64,000 nucleotides of DNA from Schlegelella aquatica (lineage in GTDB: Bacteria > Pseudomonadota > Gammaproteobacteria > Burkholderiales > Burkholderiaceae_C): positions 2,046,001 through 2,110,000 of the forward strand of contig NZ_CP110257.1 in the NCBI RefSeq assembly GCF_026013905.1, in the 5' to 3' direction. Below, one piece after another: positions 18,901 through 27,355 of the stretch (positions are counted from its first letter, which is position 1; each line of letters begins with the position of its first letter). The notes under the pieces are model-generated. The model was not told the DNA's origin and did no database searches. It saw only the letters and a program-made list of their open reading frames with translations. The position numbers and the translations under genes are program-made.

Positions 18901-19942
18901 GGTGCGCGACTACGCCGACCACATGCTGCAAGCCGGCCAGCACCTGCTCGCGCTCATCAACGATGTGCTGGACCTGCAGCGCGTGGAGGCGGGGCAATTG
19001 CCGATGACGCCCGGGGCCGTGAGTCTGCGTCACTCGCTGACGCAGGTCATCGACCTGCTCAAGCCCGCCGCAGAGTCGGCCCTGGTGCATTTCCGCCTGG
19101 AGGTGCCGGCCGCGGTTCACGTTTGGGCCGATGCACAGCGGCTGCGGCAGGTGCTGATCAACATCGTGTCCAACGCCGTGAAGTACAACCGGCCGGGCGG
19201 CGATGTGACGCTCACGCTCGAGCGGCCTCGCGAGGACCCGGCTCGCGGCGAGCGCGTGGTGCTGCGCGTGGAGGACAACGGCGAGGGACTCGACGCGGGG
19301 CAGCTCGCACGGCTGTTCCAGCCGTTCGAGCGGCTCGGCCGCGAGACGTCCTCGATCGAGGGCACCGGCCTCGGACTCGTCATCGCCAAGCGCCTGCTCC
19401 AGGAAATGGAAGGATCTATTGCCGTGACCAGCACGCCCGGACAGGGCACGCAAGTGCGCATCGAATTGCCGGCAGCCAGCGCCCAGACCCAGCTCGAGCC
19501 TCCCGCCCGGCCGAGCGGCGAGGTCGTGGCCGAGCTCGGCGCTCCCCGGCCCCTGAGGATGTTGTACGTGGAGGACAACCCGATCAACGCCCTGCTCTTC
19601 GAGGAGGCGATGAAGCTGGCCGGCCACGTGGAACTGCGCATCGCCGAGGACGGGCCGCGCGCCCTCGAGATCGTGCGCGAGTGGTTGCCCGACATCCTGG
19701 TGCTCGACGCGCACTTGCCGGGCATGGATGGCATCCAGGTGCTCAAGGCCTTGCGCAACCACGAGGGTCTGGCCGAGGCACCGGCGTTCATGTGCTCGGC
19801 CGACGCCATGCCCGAAGACATCCAGCGAGCCCTCGATGCCGGCTTCCAGGGCTATTGGACGAAGCCGATCGAAGTCTCGCGCGTGCTGGCCGAAGTGCGC
19901 CGCATCGCCGCGCGCAGCTCGCTGCCGCAATCCTCTCTTTGA
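15956..19942 (+). CDS. Hybrid sensor histidine kinase with GAF, multiple PAS including a LOV domain, and receiver domain
   Basis: 1328-aa soluble hybrid kinase with no membrane segment. Order: GAF (about 12-160); PAS near 176-288, 301-415 and 432-542; a LOV domain at about 548-665; PAS near 677-795 and 809-925; HisKA with FLSRMSHEMRTPLNAM (phospho-acceptor His955); HATPase with NIVSNAVKYN, EDNGEGL and GTGLGLVIAKRL; and a receiver domain (about 1198-1320) with LVLDAHLPGMDG (Asp1251). The LOV core is canonical: TGYSREEVLGRNCRILQG with photoreactive Cys597, NYRKDG, FINEVHVAPV and HFIGVQTDIT supply the FMN contacts. Start ATG 15956 is chosen because the GAF domain begins at once; an upstream in-frame ATG at 15836 exists. 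Output partner unknown. Confidence 0.93.
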   Translation: MSTAAPDAVAKRTDLLRELRILDTSPEPCFDSAVALAQQLTGFPLAWLALVDGERMWLKASVGLRRQELPCAGGWCTPVLASPGPLAVESLRAYDVTPHTAVIWEAEGVDGYAAVPIRVEGRALGLLAVADHVPRLAPAAALAGLEHVARLVGELLEGRLKAQRSRLQEARVRTASRAGSDWLWETDAEGRVTWASETIETHIGLRPQEEIGRKPSEILLRREDPEHDASWQAYLAARARREPFHNLVADRITPRGRVTVSISGIPVFDSAGRFRGYRGATRIITHELEAQARARHAQQLLQHAIESMSASVAITDERGLVVHANRTWRDRNGRYLDPANPSWEAALRRMVEAGEFPDAVGREAEFLAQWAAAEHQATPREVRRRDQWLLVTSQRLEHGGAIHVGVDITARKQSELELAYRQAELRASEARMAAVLQALPDLWFVMDAQGRYLRGGDTARHLLAAPFEQVMGRSVHEVLPSDTAQRIEAALRAALDTGAVQRVEYELTPMGSERVRTFEGRFVRMTHDQVLLIVRDLTELRSMERDLHIMLRAIEAEASLPISVVDAEAPDQPVVYVNPAFERLTGYSREEVLGRNCRILQGLDRDQGALEPLRAALREGRSTTVVLRNYRKDGTRFINEVHVAPVHAADGRITHFIGVQTDITERSVAADRLRLSEELYRSVALSISDGLMVVTTGSYVVAVNPAACRILDMAMEDLVMSPGLELLDESLEPLPAEDHPVTRTLESGEPTTERVYGVKLSDGRVRWLHLGVQPLRIAPHDRPLSAVVTFRDITRQREAEQALAVSEQRWKFALEGSGNGVWDWDVASDRVFYSTRWKEILGYLDHELGSSVEVWSSRVHPDDRAAVLERLQAHLRGESAVYQSEHRIRHREGHHLWVSERGKAVLRDTDGRALRIVGTLADITPQKEAEQALRDKQAAELASRSKTEFLSRMSHEMRTPLNAMIGFSQLLKLGARGPGAEQVRDYADHMLQAGQHLLALINDVLDLQRVEAGQLPMTPGAVSLRHSLTQVIDLLKPAAESALVHFRLEVPAAVHVWADAQRLRQVLINIVSNAVKYNRPGGDVTLTLERPREDPARGERVVLRVEDNGEGLDAGQLARLFQPFERLGRETSSIEGTGLGLVIAKRLLQEMEGSIAVTSTPGQGTQVRIELPAASAQTQLEPPARPSGEVVAELGAPRPLRMLYVEDNPINALLFEEAMKLAGHVELRIAEDGPRALEIVREWLPDILVLDAHLPGMDGIQVLKALRNHEGLAEAPAFMCSADAMPEDIQRALDAGFQGYWTKPIEVSRVLAEVRRIAARSSLPQSSL

Positions 19943-20066
19943 GCACGGAATCGCCGTCCCCCCGGGAGCCCCTGTGAGGCGACCCGGCGGGGCGGCCCCG
20001 CCGCAGCGCCGGGCCACGGCCTGCCCGACAATCGCGCTACCTCCACGAACCGCCGCTTCTTCCTCG

Positions 20067-21158
20067 ATGAGCTTCCGCCCCGAACCGCCGTACCGCCACG
20101 CAGACCCCGCACGCACCGGGGTGCTGCTGTGCAACCTCGGCACGCCCGACGCGCCCACGGCGCCCGCGTTGCGCCGCTATCTGGCGGAGTTCCTCGGCGA
20201 TCCCCGGGTCGTGGAGATCCCGCGTGCGGTGTGGTGGCCGATCCTGCACGGGATCATCCTGCGCACGCGGCCGGCCCGCTCGGCCGCGAAGTACGCCAGC
20301 ATCTGGACCCCCGAAGGTTCACCCCTTCGCGTCTGGACGCAGAAGCAGGCCAAGATGCTGCAAGGCTATCTCGGCGAGCGCGGTCACCAGGTGCTGGTGC
20401 ACCATGCGATGCGCTATGGCCAGCCATCGCTCGCGCAGGGGCTCGATGCACTCAAAGCGCAAGGCGCGACGCGTGTGCTCGTGCTGCCGCTCTACCCGCA
20501 GTACTCCGGCACCACCACCGCCAGCGTCGTCGACGCGGTCGCCGCCTGGAGCCGTGGCGTGCGCCGTCTGCCCGAGCTGCGCTTCGTGATGCGATTCCAC
20601 GACCACCCGCTCTACATCGAAGCCCTCGCCCGGCGCGTCCTGGCACACTGGGCGACGCGCGGACGCCCGGACAAGCTGCTGCTCAGCTTCCACGGCGTGC
20701 CCAAGCGGACGCTGACCCTGGGCGACCCCTACCACTGCGAGTGCCACAAGACGGCCCGCTTGCTCGCCGAGCGGCTCGGCATCGGGCCGGACCGCTGCAT
20801 CGTCACCTTCCAAAGCCGGTTCGGCCGAGCCGAATGGCTGCAACCCTACACCGAGCCCACGCTGCGCGAGCTGGCCCGCCGGGGCGTGGCGCGGGTCGAC
20901 GTCATGTGTCCGGGCTTCGTCAGCGACTGCATCGAGACCCTCGAGGAGATCGCCATCGAGGCGCGCGACGCCTTCCTCGAGTCCGGCGGCCGGGAGTTCC
21001 ATTACATCCCCTGCCTGAACGACCAGCACGAATGGCTCGTCGCTCTCACCGCCATCGTGGAGCAGCACCTGGCGGGATGGCCCACGCGCCAGACCGATGA
21101 CGACGAGCAATGCGCGCGCCGGCGCGAACGCGCACGGGCGCTGGGAGCGACCGACTAG
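20067..21158 (+). CDS. hemH: Ferrochelatase
   Basis: 363-aa enzyme that inserts Fe2+ into protoporphyrin IX, the last step of heme synthesis. GVLLCNLGTPDAP near residue 18, EGSPLRVWTQKQ near 86, LPLYPQYSGTTTAS near 140, the catalytic His in LLSFHGVPKR near 210, and CPGFVSDCIETLEEI with the conserved Glu near 288. ATG 20067 gives the usual N terminus just before the first beta strand. It lies 124 bp downstream of the hybrid kinase; the gap is GC-rich without a clear promoter. A C-terminal Arg-rich tail (CARRRERARALG) extends slightly beyond the core. Confidence 0.96.
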   Translation: MSFRPEPPYRHADPARTGVLLCNLGTPDAPTAPALRRYLAEFLGDPRVVEIPRAVWWPILHGIILRTRPARSAAKYASIWTPEGSPLRVWTQKQAKMLQGYLGERGHQVLVHHAMRYGQPSLAQGLDALKAQGATRVLVLPLYPQYSGTTTASVVDAVAAWSRGVRRLPELRFVMRFHDHPLYIEALARRVLAHWATRGRPDKLLLSFHGVPKRTLTLGDPYHCECHKTARLLAERLGIGPDRCIVTFQSRFGRAEWLQPYTEPTLRELARRGVARVDVMCPGFVSDCIETLEEIAIEARDAFLESGGREFHYIPCLNDQHEWLVALTAIVEQHLAGWPTRQTDDDEQCARRRERARALGATD

Positions 21159-21230
21159 GAACCGCGGAGCGTCGGCCATGCAGGGCGCGAGCCCCCGGGG
21201 CCGCAGCATCCAAAGGCGCCCTCGCCGCCC

Positions 21231-22733
21231 TCAGCCCGCCGCCTGCAGCGCGGAGCGGGCGCGTCCGCGCAGCACGCGCGGCAGCACCAGCACCACGAGG
21301 CACACGACGAGGATGGTCGCCGCCAGCGGACGCTCGAAGAACACGGACCAGCGCCCTTCGCCGATGGACAGCGCGTTGCGCATCTGCGCTTCCGCCATGG
21401 GGCCCAGGATCATCCCCACGATCACGGGCGCCGTGGGAAAGTCGAAGCGCCGCATGGCCAGGCCCAGGAGCCCTATGGCGAAGAGCAAGAACAGATCGAA
21501 CGCCGACTGCCGCATCCCGTACACCCCGAGCGCGGCAAAGACCAGGATGCCCGCGTACAACTGGGGCCGCGGAATGTTCAGCAGCTTCACCCACAGGCCG
21601 ACCAACGGCAGGTTGAGCACGAGCAGCATGACATTGCCGATGTAGAGCGAGGCGATCAGCGCCCACACGAGCGTGGCGGACGTCTGGAACAGCGTCGGCC
21701 CGGGCTGGATGCCGTAATTCTGGAAGGCCGACAGGATGATCGCAGCGGTCGTGGACGTCGGAATGCCGAGCGTGAGCAGAGGCACCATCGCCGCCGTGAC
21801 GGTCGCGTTGTTCGCCGCCTCGGGGCCCGCCACGCCCTCGATCGCCCCCACCGTGCCGAACTCCTCCTTGTGGCGCGACAGCCGCTTCTCCAAGGCGTAG
21901 GACAGGAAGGTGGGGATCTCCGTGCCGCCCGCGGGGATGGTCCCGAAGGGAAACCCGAGCCCGGTACCGCGCAACCACGCCGGGATCGAACGGCGCCAGT
22001 CGCTGCGGGTCATCCAGATGCTGGACATGCGGTTGCGCGTCTCGCTCGGGCGCCCCTCGTAGAGCACGCCGTACATGGCCTCGCCCACGGCGAACAGGCC
22101 GACGGCCACGAGCACGACCTCGATGCCGTCCACCAGTTCCGGCACACCCAGCGTATAGCGCGCACTGCCCGTGATCTGGTCGATGCCCACGAGCCCGAGG
22201 GCCAGCCCGAGAAAGAGGCTCGTCAAACCCCGGAGCGTGCTTTGCCCCAGCACCGCAGAGACGGTCACGAAAGCCAACATCATCAGCGCGAAGTACTCGG
22301 GAGGGCCGAACCGCAGCGCGTACTCGGCGATACCTGGCGCAAACAGCGTCACCAGGGCGGTGGCGACGGTACCCGCGACGAAGGAGCCCAGGGCCGCGGT
22401 GGCCAATGCGGCCCCTGCGCGACCGTGCTTGGCCATCAGGTTGCCCTCCATCGCGGTCACCATCGTGCCGGTCTCTCCGGGGGTGTTGAGCAGGATCGAG
22501 GTGGTCGAGCCCCCGTACATGGCACCGTAGTAGATGCCGGCGAACATGATCATGGAGGCGGTGGCCTCCACATGGGTCGTGATGGGCAGCAGCATCGCCA
22601 CCGCCAAGGCCGGTCCGATGCCAGGCAGCACCCCCACGGCGGTGCCGATCAGGCAGCCCACGAAGGCCCAGACCAGATTGATCGGCGTGGCCGCCGTGGC
22701 GAAGCCATGCAGCAGTTGTTGCCAGAGTTCCAT
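21231..22733 (-). CDS. tctA: Tripartite tricarboxylate transporter, large membrane subunit TctA
   Basis: 500-aa integral membrane permease with about 11-12 hydrophobic segments. Family hallmarks: [15 protein letters not shown] near residue 35, [20 protein letters not shown] near 68, [21 protein letters not shown] near 255 and [26 protein letters not shown] near 290. ATG at 22733 starts 8 bp after tctB. It is the translocation channel for a tricarboxylate or other organic acid delivered by TctC. The substrate cannot be deduced from the sequence. Confidence 0.95.
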   Translation of the reverse strand: MELWQQLLHGFATAATPINLVWAFVGCLIGTAVGVLPGIGPALAVAMLLPITTHVEATASMIMFAGIYYGAMYGGSTTSILLNTPGETGTMVTAMEGNLMAKHGRAGAALATAALGSFVAGTVATALVTLFAPGIAEYALRFGPPEYFALMMLAFVTVSAVLGQSTLRGLTSLFLGLALGLVGIDQITGSARYTLGVPELVDGIEVVLVAVGLFAVGEAMYGVLYEGRPSETRNRMSSIWMTRSDWRRSIPAWLRGTGLGFPFGTIPAGGTEIPTFLSYALEKRLSRHKEEFGTVGAIEGVAGPEAANNATVTAAMVPLLTLGIPTSTTAAIILSAFQNYGIQPGPTLFQTSATLVWALIASLYIGNVMLLVLNLPLVGLWVKLLNIPRPQLYAGILVFAALGVYGMRQSAFDLFLLFAIGLLGLAMRRFDFPTAPVIVGMILGPMAEAQMRNALSIGEGRWSVFFERPLAATILVVCLVVLVLPRVLRGRARSALQAAG

Positions 22734-22741
22734 GGGAGCTT

Positions 22742-23236
22742 TCAGATCCAGCCGGTGGCGGTGAGCCCCGGCAGGGTGAGGCCCAGGGCCTTCGTGAAGA
22801 TCCAATAAGCGGGAGCCGAAAGCGACACGCCCACGAGGGTGTCGAGCGCCACGGTGCGTGCGGGGGCCCCGCCGCCTCGGGCCAACCGAAAGCCCCGCGC
22901 GGCGCACACGAACAGCACCGTGCAGCCCAGCACGAAGCCCAGCCGCGTCACCAGCAAGGCGTTGAGCAGCAGCCCGGCTGACACCCAGCCCAGTCCGCGC
23001 CAGCACACGGGCCCGGGCGGGGTCGGGGCCTGCGCTCCTGCACGTGCGGCGGCGAAGGCCTCCCGCAGAAGGAGGACCCCGCACACGGCGAGGCCGCCCG
23101 CGACCACCCAGGGCAGAAAGTTCGGCCCCACCCCGGCATAGCCGGCGGCCGAGGGGATGTCGAGGGCTCCGAGCGCAAGCACGGCGGCAAGCACCAGCAC
23201 CCCGGCGCCCACACCCCACTGGCGGCGATCCTTCAT
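22742..23236 (-). CDS. tctB: Tripartite tricarboxylate transporter, small membrane subunit TctB
   Basis: 164-aa protein with four predicted membrane segments (residues about 8-27, 40-57, 83-115 in two passes, 135-155), matching the TctB subunit that pairs with TctA. Start ATG at 23236 ([10 protein letters not shown]) fits family length; longer in-frame starts upstream run into the tctC-tctB gap. Middle gene of tctCBA, 85 bp after tctC. Confidence 0.9.
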   Translation of the reverse strand: MKDRRQWGVGAGVLVLAAVLALGALDIPSAAGYAGVGPNFLPWVVAGGLAVCGVLLLREAFAAARAGAQAPTPPGPVCWRGLGWVSAGLLLNALLVTRLGFVLGCTVLFVCAARGFRLARGGGAPARTVALDTLVGVSLSAPAYWIFTKALGLTLPGLTATGWI

Positions 23237-23321
23237 TGCGAATCTCTTGTCGATTGCAGGCCCCCTCAGCCACGCGGCCAGGGGCAGGCAGCGCCCCGCG
23301 TCGGTGCGGGGCGGCACGCGG

Positions 23322-24293
23322 TCACAGCATTCCGAGCTTGACCATCAGGGCGCGCAGGCGCGCGTGCTCTTCGTCGACGAACTTGGCGAACTCGTCACCC
23401 GTCAGCAGCGCCGGCGTCCAGTTGTTGGCCACCAGGGTCTCGCTCCAGGCCTTGGTCTTCGTCGCCTTTACCACCGCGTCGGTGAGCTTGCGTTGCTGTT
23501 CCGGCGTGATGCCGGGGGCACCGTACACGCCCCGCCAATTGCCGATCGAGACGTTGAGGCCCTGCTCGATGAGCGTGGGCACCTGACTGCCGCGCAGCCG
23601 GTTCGGTGCGGTCACCGCCAACGCGCGCAGCTTGCCCGTCTTGATGAATTCCTCCATCTCGGCATAGCCGCTCGTGCCCACCGTCACGTGGCCGCCGAGG
23701 ATGGCCGCCGTCGCCTCACCACCTCCCTTGAAGGGCACGTAGTTGATCTTGGCGACGTCCACACCCACCTCGCGCGCGATCATGGCCACGCTCACATGGT
23801 CCACCGAGCCCTTGGAGCCGCCGCCCCATTTCACGCTCGCCGGGTCCTTCTTCATCTGCTCGACCACGTCCTTCATCGTCTTGAAGGGGGAACTGGCCGG
23901 CACGACGAAGACGTTGTATTCCGCCAGCAAGCGGGCGATGGGCGTGGCTTGCGCGAGCGTGATCGGGGGCTTGTTCTGCACGATGGCGCCCACCATCACG
24001 GCGCCCACGACCACCAGAGCATTGGGGTCGCCTTTGCTGGCATTGACGAACTGGGCCAGGCCGATGGTGCCCCCGGCCCCACCCTTGTTCTCGTACGTGA
24101 TCGAGCCCGCCACGCCGGCCTCCTGCAGCGCGCGACCGATGCCCCGGCCCGTTTGATCGTAGCCGCCACCGGGGTTGGCACCGATCATGATCTTGAAGTT
24201 CTCCTGGGCCTGTGCGGCAGGCACGGTCAGCGCGAACGCCCCCGTCAAGGCCACGGCGGCCCCCATCAGATGGCGAAGGAAAATGCGACGCAT
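23322..24293 (-). CDS. tctC: Tripartite tricarboxylate transporter substrate-binding protein (Bug family)
   Basis: 323-aa periplasmic binding protein. ATG 24293 has a strong AAGGAG site. Signal peptide MRRIFLRHLMGAAVALTGAF ends at AQAQ near residue 30. The mature protein has the Bug/TctC pattern: IMIGANPGGGYDQTGR, ENKGGAGGTIG, GGGSKGSVDH, YVPFKGGGEATAAILGGHV and PNRLRGSQVPTLIEQGL. First gene of the transporter operon and divergent from tctDE, with a candidate operator array between. Confidence 0.95.
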   Translation of the reverse strand: MRRIFLRHLMGAAVALTGAFALTVPAAQAQENFKIMIGANPGGGYDQTGRGIGRALQEAGVAGSITYENKGGAGGTIGLAQFVNASKGDPNALVVVGAVMVGAIVQNKPPITLAQATPIARLLAEYNVFVVPASSPFKTMKDVVEQMKKDPASVKWGGGSKGSVDHVSVAMIAREVGVDVAKINYVPFKGGGEATAAILGGHVTVGTSGYAEMEEFIKTGKLRALAVTAPNRLRGSQVPTLIEQGLNVSIGNWRGVYGAPGITPEQQRKLTDAVVKATKTKAWSETLVANNWTPALLTGDEFAKFVDEEHARLRALMVKLGML

Positions 24294-24415
24294 GGGATGT
24301 CTCCTTTCGGTCAGGCTGTATCGCCGGCCGGGAGCCGGCTGCATGCTGCAAGCCGATGGTGCACTGCGTCCCGGCGGCCCGGCACGAGGGTTACTCCTCA
24401 AGACCTCCTCCCCCG

Positions 24416-24465
24416 CTGTCAGCCGCCTGTCACCCTTGCGCGTGCAGGCTGTCAAATGCCTGTCA
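24416..24465. promoter_or_regulatory. Candidate TctD operator: four CTGTCA direct repeats
   Basis: CTGTCA occurs at 24416-24421, 24427-24432, 24449-24454 and 24460-24465. The repeats form two pairs with an 11-bp period inside each pair and 33 bp between pairs, so all lie on one face of the helix. Paired direct repeats with 10-11 bp period are the normal binding pattern of OmpR/PhoB-type regulators such as TctD, encoded 91 bp away. Confidence 0.75.
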
Positions 24466-24555
24466 GGGCCCCGTCCCCGGTGGAAAGCCCCTCCCGGCCG
24501 CTGAACGGGGACGGTGCACACTCGAGGTTGTCGTGATAGCCCCCGCCCTTGCCCG

Positions 24556-25251
24556 ATGACCGCCTTGCACGCCCGACTGCTGCTCGTGGAAGACGACGAC
24601 TCCATGCGCCGAGCGCTGCAACTGGCCCTGGAGCGCCGGGGCTTCGAAGTCACGTGTTGCAGCAACGGCCTCGACGCGCTACGCGCGCTCAAGCACACCC
24701 CGCCCGATCTGGCGCTGCTCGACCTCACCATTCCCGGCATCGACGGCCTGGCGGTCCTGCAGAAGGCCCGCACGCAGGGGGTGTCCACGCCCATCCTGGT
24801 GCTCACCGCACGCGGTGCGGTCGGCGACCGCATCCAGGGGTTGAACGCCGGAGCCGATGATTACCTGGCCAAGCCCTTCGACCTCGACGAACTCGAGGCG
24901 CGCATCCGCGCCCTCCTTCGGCGCGCCAAAGGGGACGGCGAGGTCACACACCAGTGCGGCAGGCTGCGCTTGGAGCGCGACTCGGGCGCGTTCTATCTCG
25001 GCGACGAGGTGCTGGAACTCACCCCCCGCGAACATGCCCTGCTCAAGGCCCTCATCGCGCGGCCGGGCCACGCGGTGGCGAAGGAGCGGCTCTTCCGTCT
25101 GGTGTTCCCGATGGAGGCCAACGTCCAGTTCGAGGCCATCGAGGTGGTCGCCTACCGGCTGCGCAAAAAGCTGGCCGGCTCGGGCGTGTCGCTGGTGACC
25201 TTGCGCGGCCTGGGCTACCTCTTGCGGGCCGAAACAGGCGAGCAGCCGTGA
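24556..25251 (+). CDS. tctD: Response regulator TctD (OmpR/PhoB family)
   Basis: 231-aa response regulator. Receiver domain residues 6-118 with EDDDSMRRAL acidic pocket, phosphorylated Asp in LALLDLTIPGIDG near residue 56, Thr/Lys switch in LTARGAVGDR and YLAKPFDLDEL. DNA-binding winged helix residues about 135-225 with LTPREHALLKALIARPG and VYRLRKKL-type recognition helix, ending RGLGYLL. ATG 24556 gives MTALHARLLLVEDDDS; an in-frame ATG at 24514 would add 14 residues. Co-transcribed with the kinase (GTGA overlap) and expected to activate divergent tctCBA. Confidence 0.94.
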   Translation: MTALHARLLLVEDDDSMRRALQLALERRGFEVTCCSNGLDALRALKHTPPDLALLDLTIPGIDGLAVLQKARTQGVSTPILVLTARGAVGDRIQGLNAGADDYLAKPFDLDELEARIRALLRRAKGDGEVTHQCGRLRLERDSGAFYLGDEVLELTPREHALLKALIARPGHAVAKERLFRLVFPMEANVQFEAIEVVAYRLRKKLAGSGVSLVTLRGLGYLLRAETGEQP

Positions 25252-26699
25252 GCCCCGCCGTGGTCCGGGCGCATTCGCTGCGCCGCTACCTGCTCGCATG
25301 GATCATCGCGCCGATCGCCCTCTTCGTCGTGGTCGACACGGTGAGCTTGTACCGCAGCGCGTTGAAGTCCATCCACCTCGCTTACGACCGCTCGCTGCTC
25401 GCTTCCGCGCGCTCCATCGGGGAACTGCTGCAAGTGCGCCAAGGTCGCCTGCAGGCGGATGTCCCCTACGCGGCGCTCGAGATCTTCGAGGCCTCGACCG
25501 CCTCGCGGATGTACTACCGCATCGACGGCTTCGGCGGCGAGTTCGTCTCGGGCTACGAGGACCTGCCCCCTTACCGCGGCCGGATCCCCCAGCTCCCGGT
25601 CTACGCCGCTCTGGTGGACTTCTACGACGCGGAGTTCCGCGGTGAGCGGGTTCGGATGGCCGCGCTGTACCAGCCGGTCGCCAGCGCCGAAGCCCGGGGT
25701 GTGGCGCGCGTCCAGGTGGCGGAAACGCTGGAGGTGCGCGAGCGTCTCGCGCGCGAGATCCTCGTCGACACGCTCGTGCGCCAGGCCCTGCTCCTTCTGG
25801 TGGTGACGCTGGTCACCTGGACGGTCGTCACGCGAGCGTTGCGGCCCCTCGAGTCTCTGCGGGGCGCCCTGCTCGAACGCGGCCCGCACGGGCTGGAACC
25901 GGTGGCCGTGCCCGGTCTGCCCCAGGAGTTGCAGCCCCTGGTGCAGGCGCTCAATGAGCTGATGCGGCGGGTGCGCCGCTCGGTCGAGCATCAGCGGCGC
26001 TTCGTGCGCGACGCGTCCCATCAACTGCGCACGCCTCTGGCCGTGCTGAAGACGCAGGTGCAAAACGCCTTGCGCGGATCGCCAAGCGCGAGGGAGCCCC
26101 TGGTCGAGATGGAGCGGACCGTCGATCGGGCCGTGGCCCTGGCCAACCAGATGCTCGCGCTGGCCAAGGTGGAACAGGTGCAAGGCGAGGGGCCCATGGA
26201 GCACCTGGACTTGGCCGAGAGCGTGCGCGAGGTGGCCCTGGAACTCGCGCCGCTGATCGCCGAGAAGAACCTCGATTTCGAACTCGACGCGCGCCGCGCG
26301 ACGGTGCTGGCCCACCCCTGGATGCTGCGCGAACTGGCCCGCAACCTTCTCCACAATGCAGTCCGGGAAAGCCCCATGGGCGGCTCGCTGCGAGTGATCG
26401 TGGAGCCGGCCGAGGAAGGGCCGCGGTTCATCGTGCGCGACAGCGGCCCCGGCATCTCTGCGGCCGTTCGCGCCCACCTGTTCGAGCCGTTTCACACCAC
26501 TCACCCCAACACGGGCAGCGGCCTCGGGCTCACCATTTGCAAGGAAATCTGCGCCTCGCTGGGGGCCGAACTCCGGCTGGCCGATCGCATGGAAGACGGG
26601 CGCGTGGCCGGGGTCGAAGCGGCGGTGCGCTTCCCGCCGCCGGCGCAGGGCCCCGGGGCGGCCACGGGGGCGGGCGAGCACCCCGACGGCCGGTCGTGA
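25248..26699 (+). CDS. tctE: Sensor histidine kinase TctE
   Basis: 483-aa membrane kinase. GTG start at 25248 overlaps the tctD stop (GTGA). TM1 YLLAWIIAPIALFVVVDTV near residue 14, periplasmic 2CSK_N-type sensor region about 35-170, TM2 LLLLVVTLVTWTVV near 180, HisKA with RDASHQLRTPLAVLKTQV (acceptor His near 262), and HATPase with NLLHNAVRES, VRDSGPGIS and GSGLGLTICKEI. Probably senses external carboxylates together with the TctC-bound ligand and phosphorylates TctD. Confidence 0.93.
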   Translation: MSPAVVRAHSLRRYLLAWIIAPIALFVVVDTVSLYRSALKSIHLAYDRSLLASARSIGELLQVRQGRLQADVPYAALEIFEASTASRMYYRIDGFGGEFVSGYEDLPPYRGRIPQLPVYAALVDFYDAEFRGERVRMAALYQPVASAEARGVARVQVAETLEVRERLAREILVDTLVRQALLLLVVTLVTWTVVTRALRPLESLRGALLERGPHGLEPVAVPGLPQELQPLVQALNELMRRVRRSVEHQRRFVRDASHQLRTPLAVLKTQVQNALRGSPSAREPLVEMERTVDRAVALANQMLALAKVEQVQGEGPMEHLDLAESVREVALELAPLIAEKNLDFELDARRATVLAHPWMLRELARNLLHNAVRESPMGGSLRVIVEPAEEGPRFIVRDSGPGISAAVRAHLFEPFHTTHPNTGSGLGLTICKEICASLGAELRLADRMEDGRVAGVEAAVRFPPPAQGPGAATGAGEHPDGRS

Positions 26700-26767
26700 A
26701 CGCGTACGGGTCCGGCCCCCGGGTCCGCGGGGCGGAAACCTCGCGTGTTTCGCCGGACAATCCCTGC

Positions 26768-27169
26768 ATGGACAGTGTTCGACTCGACAAATGGCTGTGG
26801 GCCGCCCGGTTCTACAAGACCCGCACCCTTGCCACGGACGAAATCGACAAGGGCCGCGTGAAAGTCAACGACCAGGCGGCCAAGCCCTCGCGCGAAGTGC
26901 GCGCGGGCGATCGGGTGGAACTGCGCCAAGGGGCTGTCGTGCGTACGGTCGTCGTGAAGGGCCTGTCGCAGGTGCGCGGCCCCGCCCCCGTCGCCCAGCA
27001 ACTCTACGAGGAAACGGCCGAGAGCCTGCGCGCCCGGGAAGAACACGCCCGGCAACGGCGCTACTGGGCCGATCCCTCCGTCGCGATCGAGCACGGCCGT
27101 CCCACCAAGCGGGACCGCCGTCAGCTGGCCGAGTGGCAGCGCTGGAGCGCGAGCCTGGAGGACGACTAA
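26768..27169 (+). CDS. hslR: RNA-binding S4 domain protein, heat-shock protein 15 (Hsp15)
   Basis: 133-aa protein that in E. coli recognises stalled 50S subunits carrying peptidyl-tRNA and helps recycle them. The S4 domain occupies residues 3-65: VRLDKWLWAARFYKTRTLAT, IDKGRVKVNDQAAKPSREV, AGDRVELRQG. The C-terminal tail is charged and rich in Arg and Glu. ATG 26768 gives the family N terminus. Solitary, 68 bp after tctE; followed by the 79-bp direct duplication at 27171-27328. Confidence 0.92.
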   Translation: MDSVRLDKWLWAARFYKTRTLATDEIDKGRVKVNDQAAKPSREVRAGDRVELRQGAVVRTVVVKGLSQVRGPAPVAQQLYEETAESLRAREEHARQRRYWADPSVAIEHGRPTKRDRRQLAEWQRWSASLEDD

Positions 27170-27170
27170 G

Positions 27171-27328
27171 GCCCGGCGCTCGGCCGCCCGAAGCCGGGCC
27201 GACACCCCCCTGGGGGGTGGGGCGCACGCCCCGGGGGCAAACATACACGGCCCGGCGCTCGGCCGCCCGAAGCCGGGCCGACACCCCCGTGGGGGGTGGG
27301 GCGCACGCCCCGGGGGCAAACATACGCG
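27171..27328. repeat. Tandem duplication of a 79-bp GC-rich hairpin unit
   Basis: Units 27171-27249 and 27250-27328 are almost identical (difference CCCCCCTGG versus CCCCCGTGG, and TACACG versus TACGCG at the end). Each contains a GGCCCGGC/GCCGGGCC-type stem, an ACCCCC/GGGGGT stem and GGGGCGCACGCCCC. A further stem CGGCCCG/CGGGCCG follows at about 27328-27346. It occupies the convergent gap between hslR and the DUF5666 gene, so bidirectional termination is plausible, although U-tracts are poor. Confidence 0.8.
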
Positions 27329-27355
27329 GCCCGTCCACCGGGCCGCTTCAAGCCT

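Noticed and set aside
15845..20158. 1437-codon open frame antisense to the hybrid kinase
   Set aside because: No recognisable domain, His/Arg-rich composition, and it fully overlaps the kinase with intact catalytic motifs.
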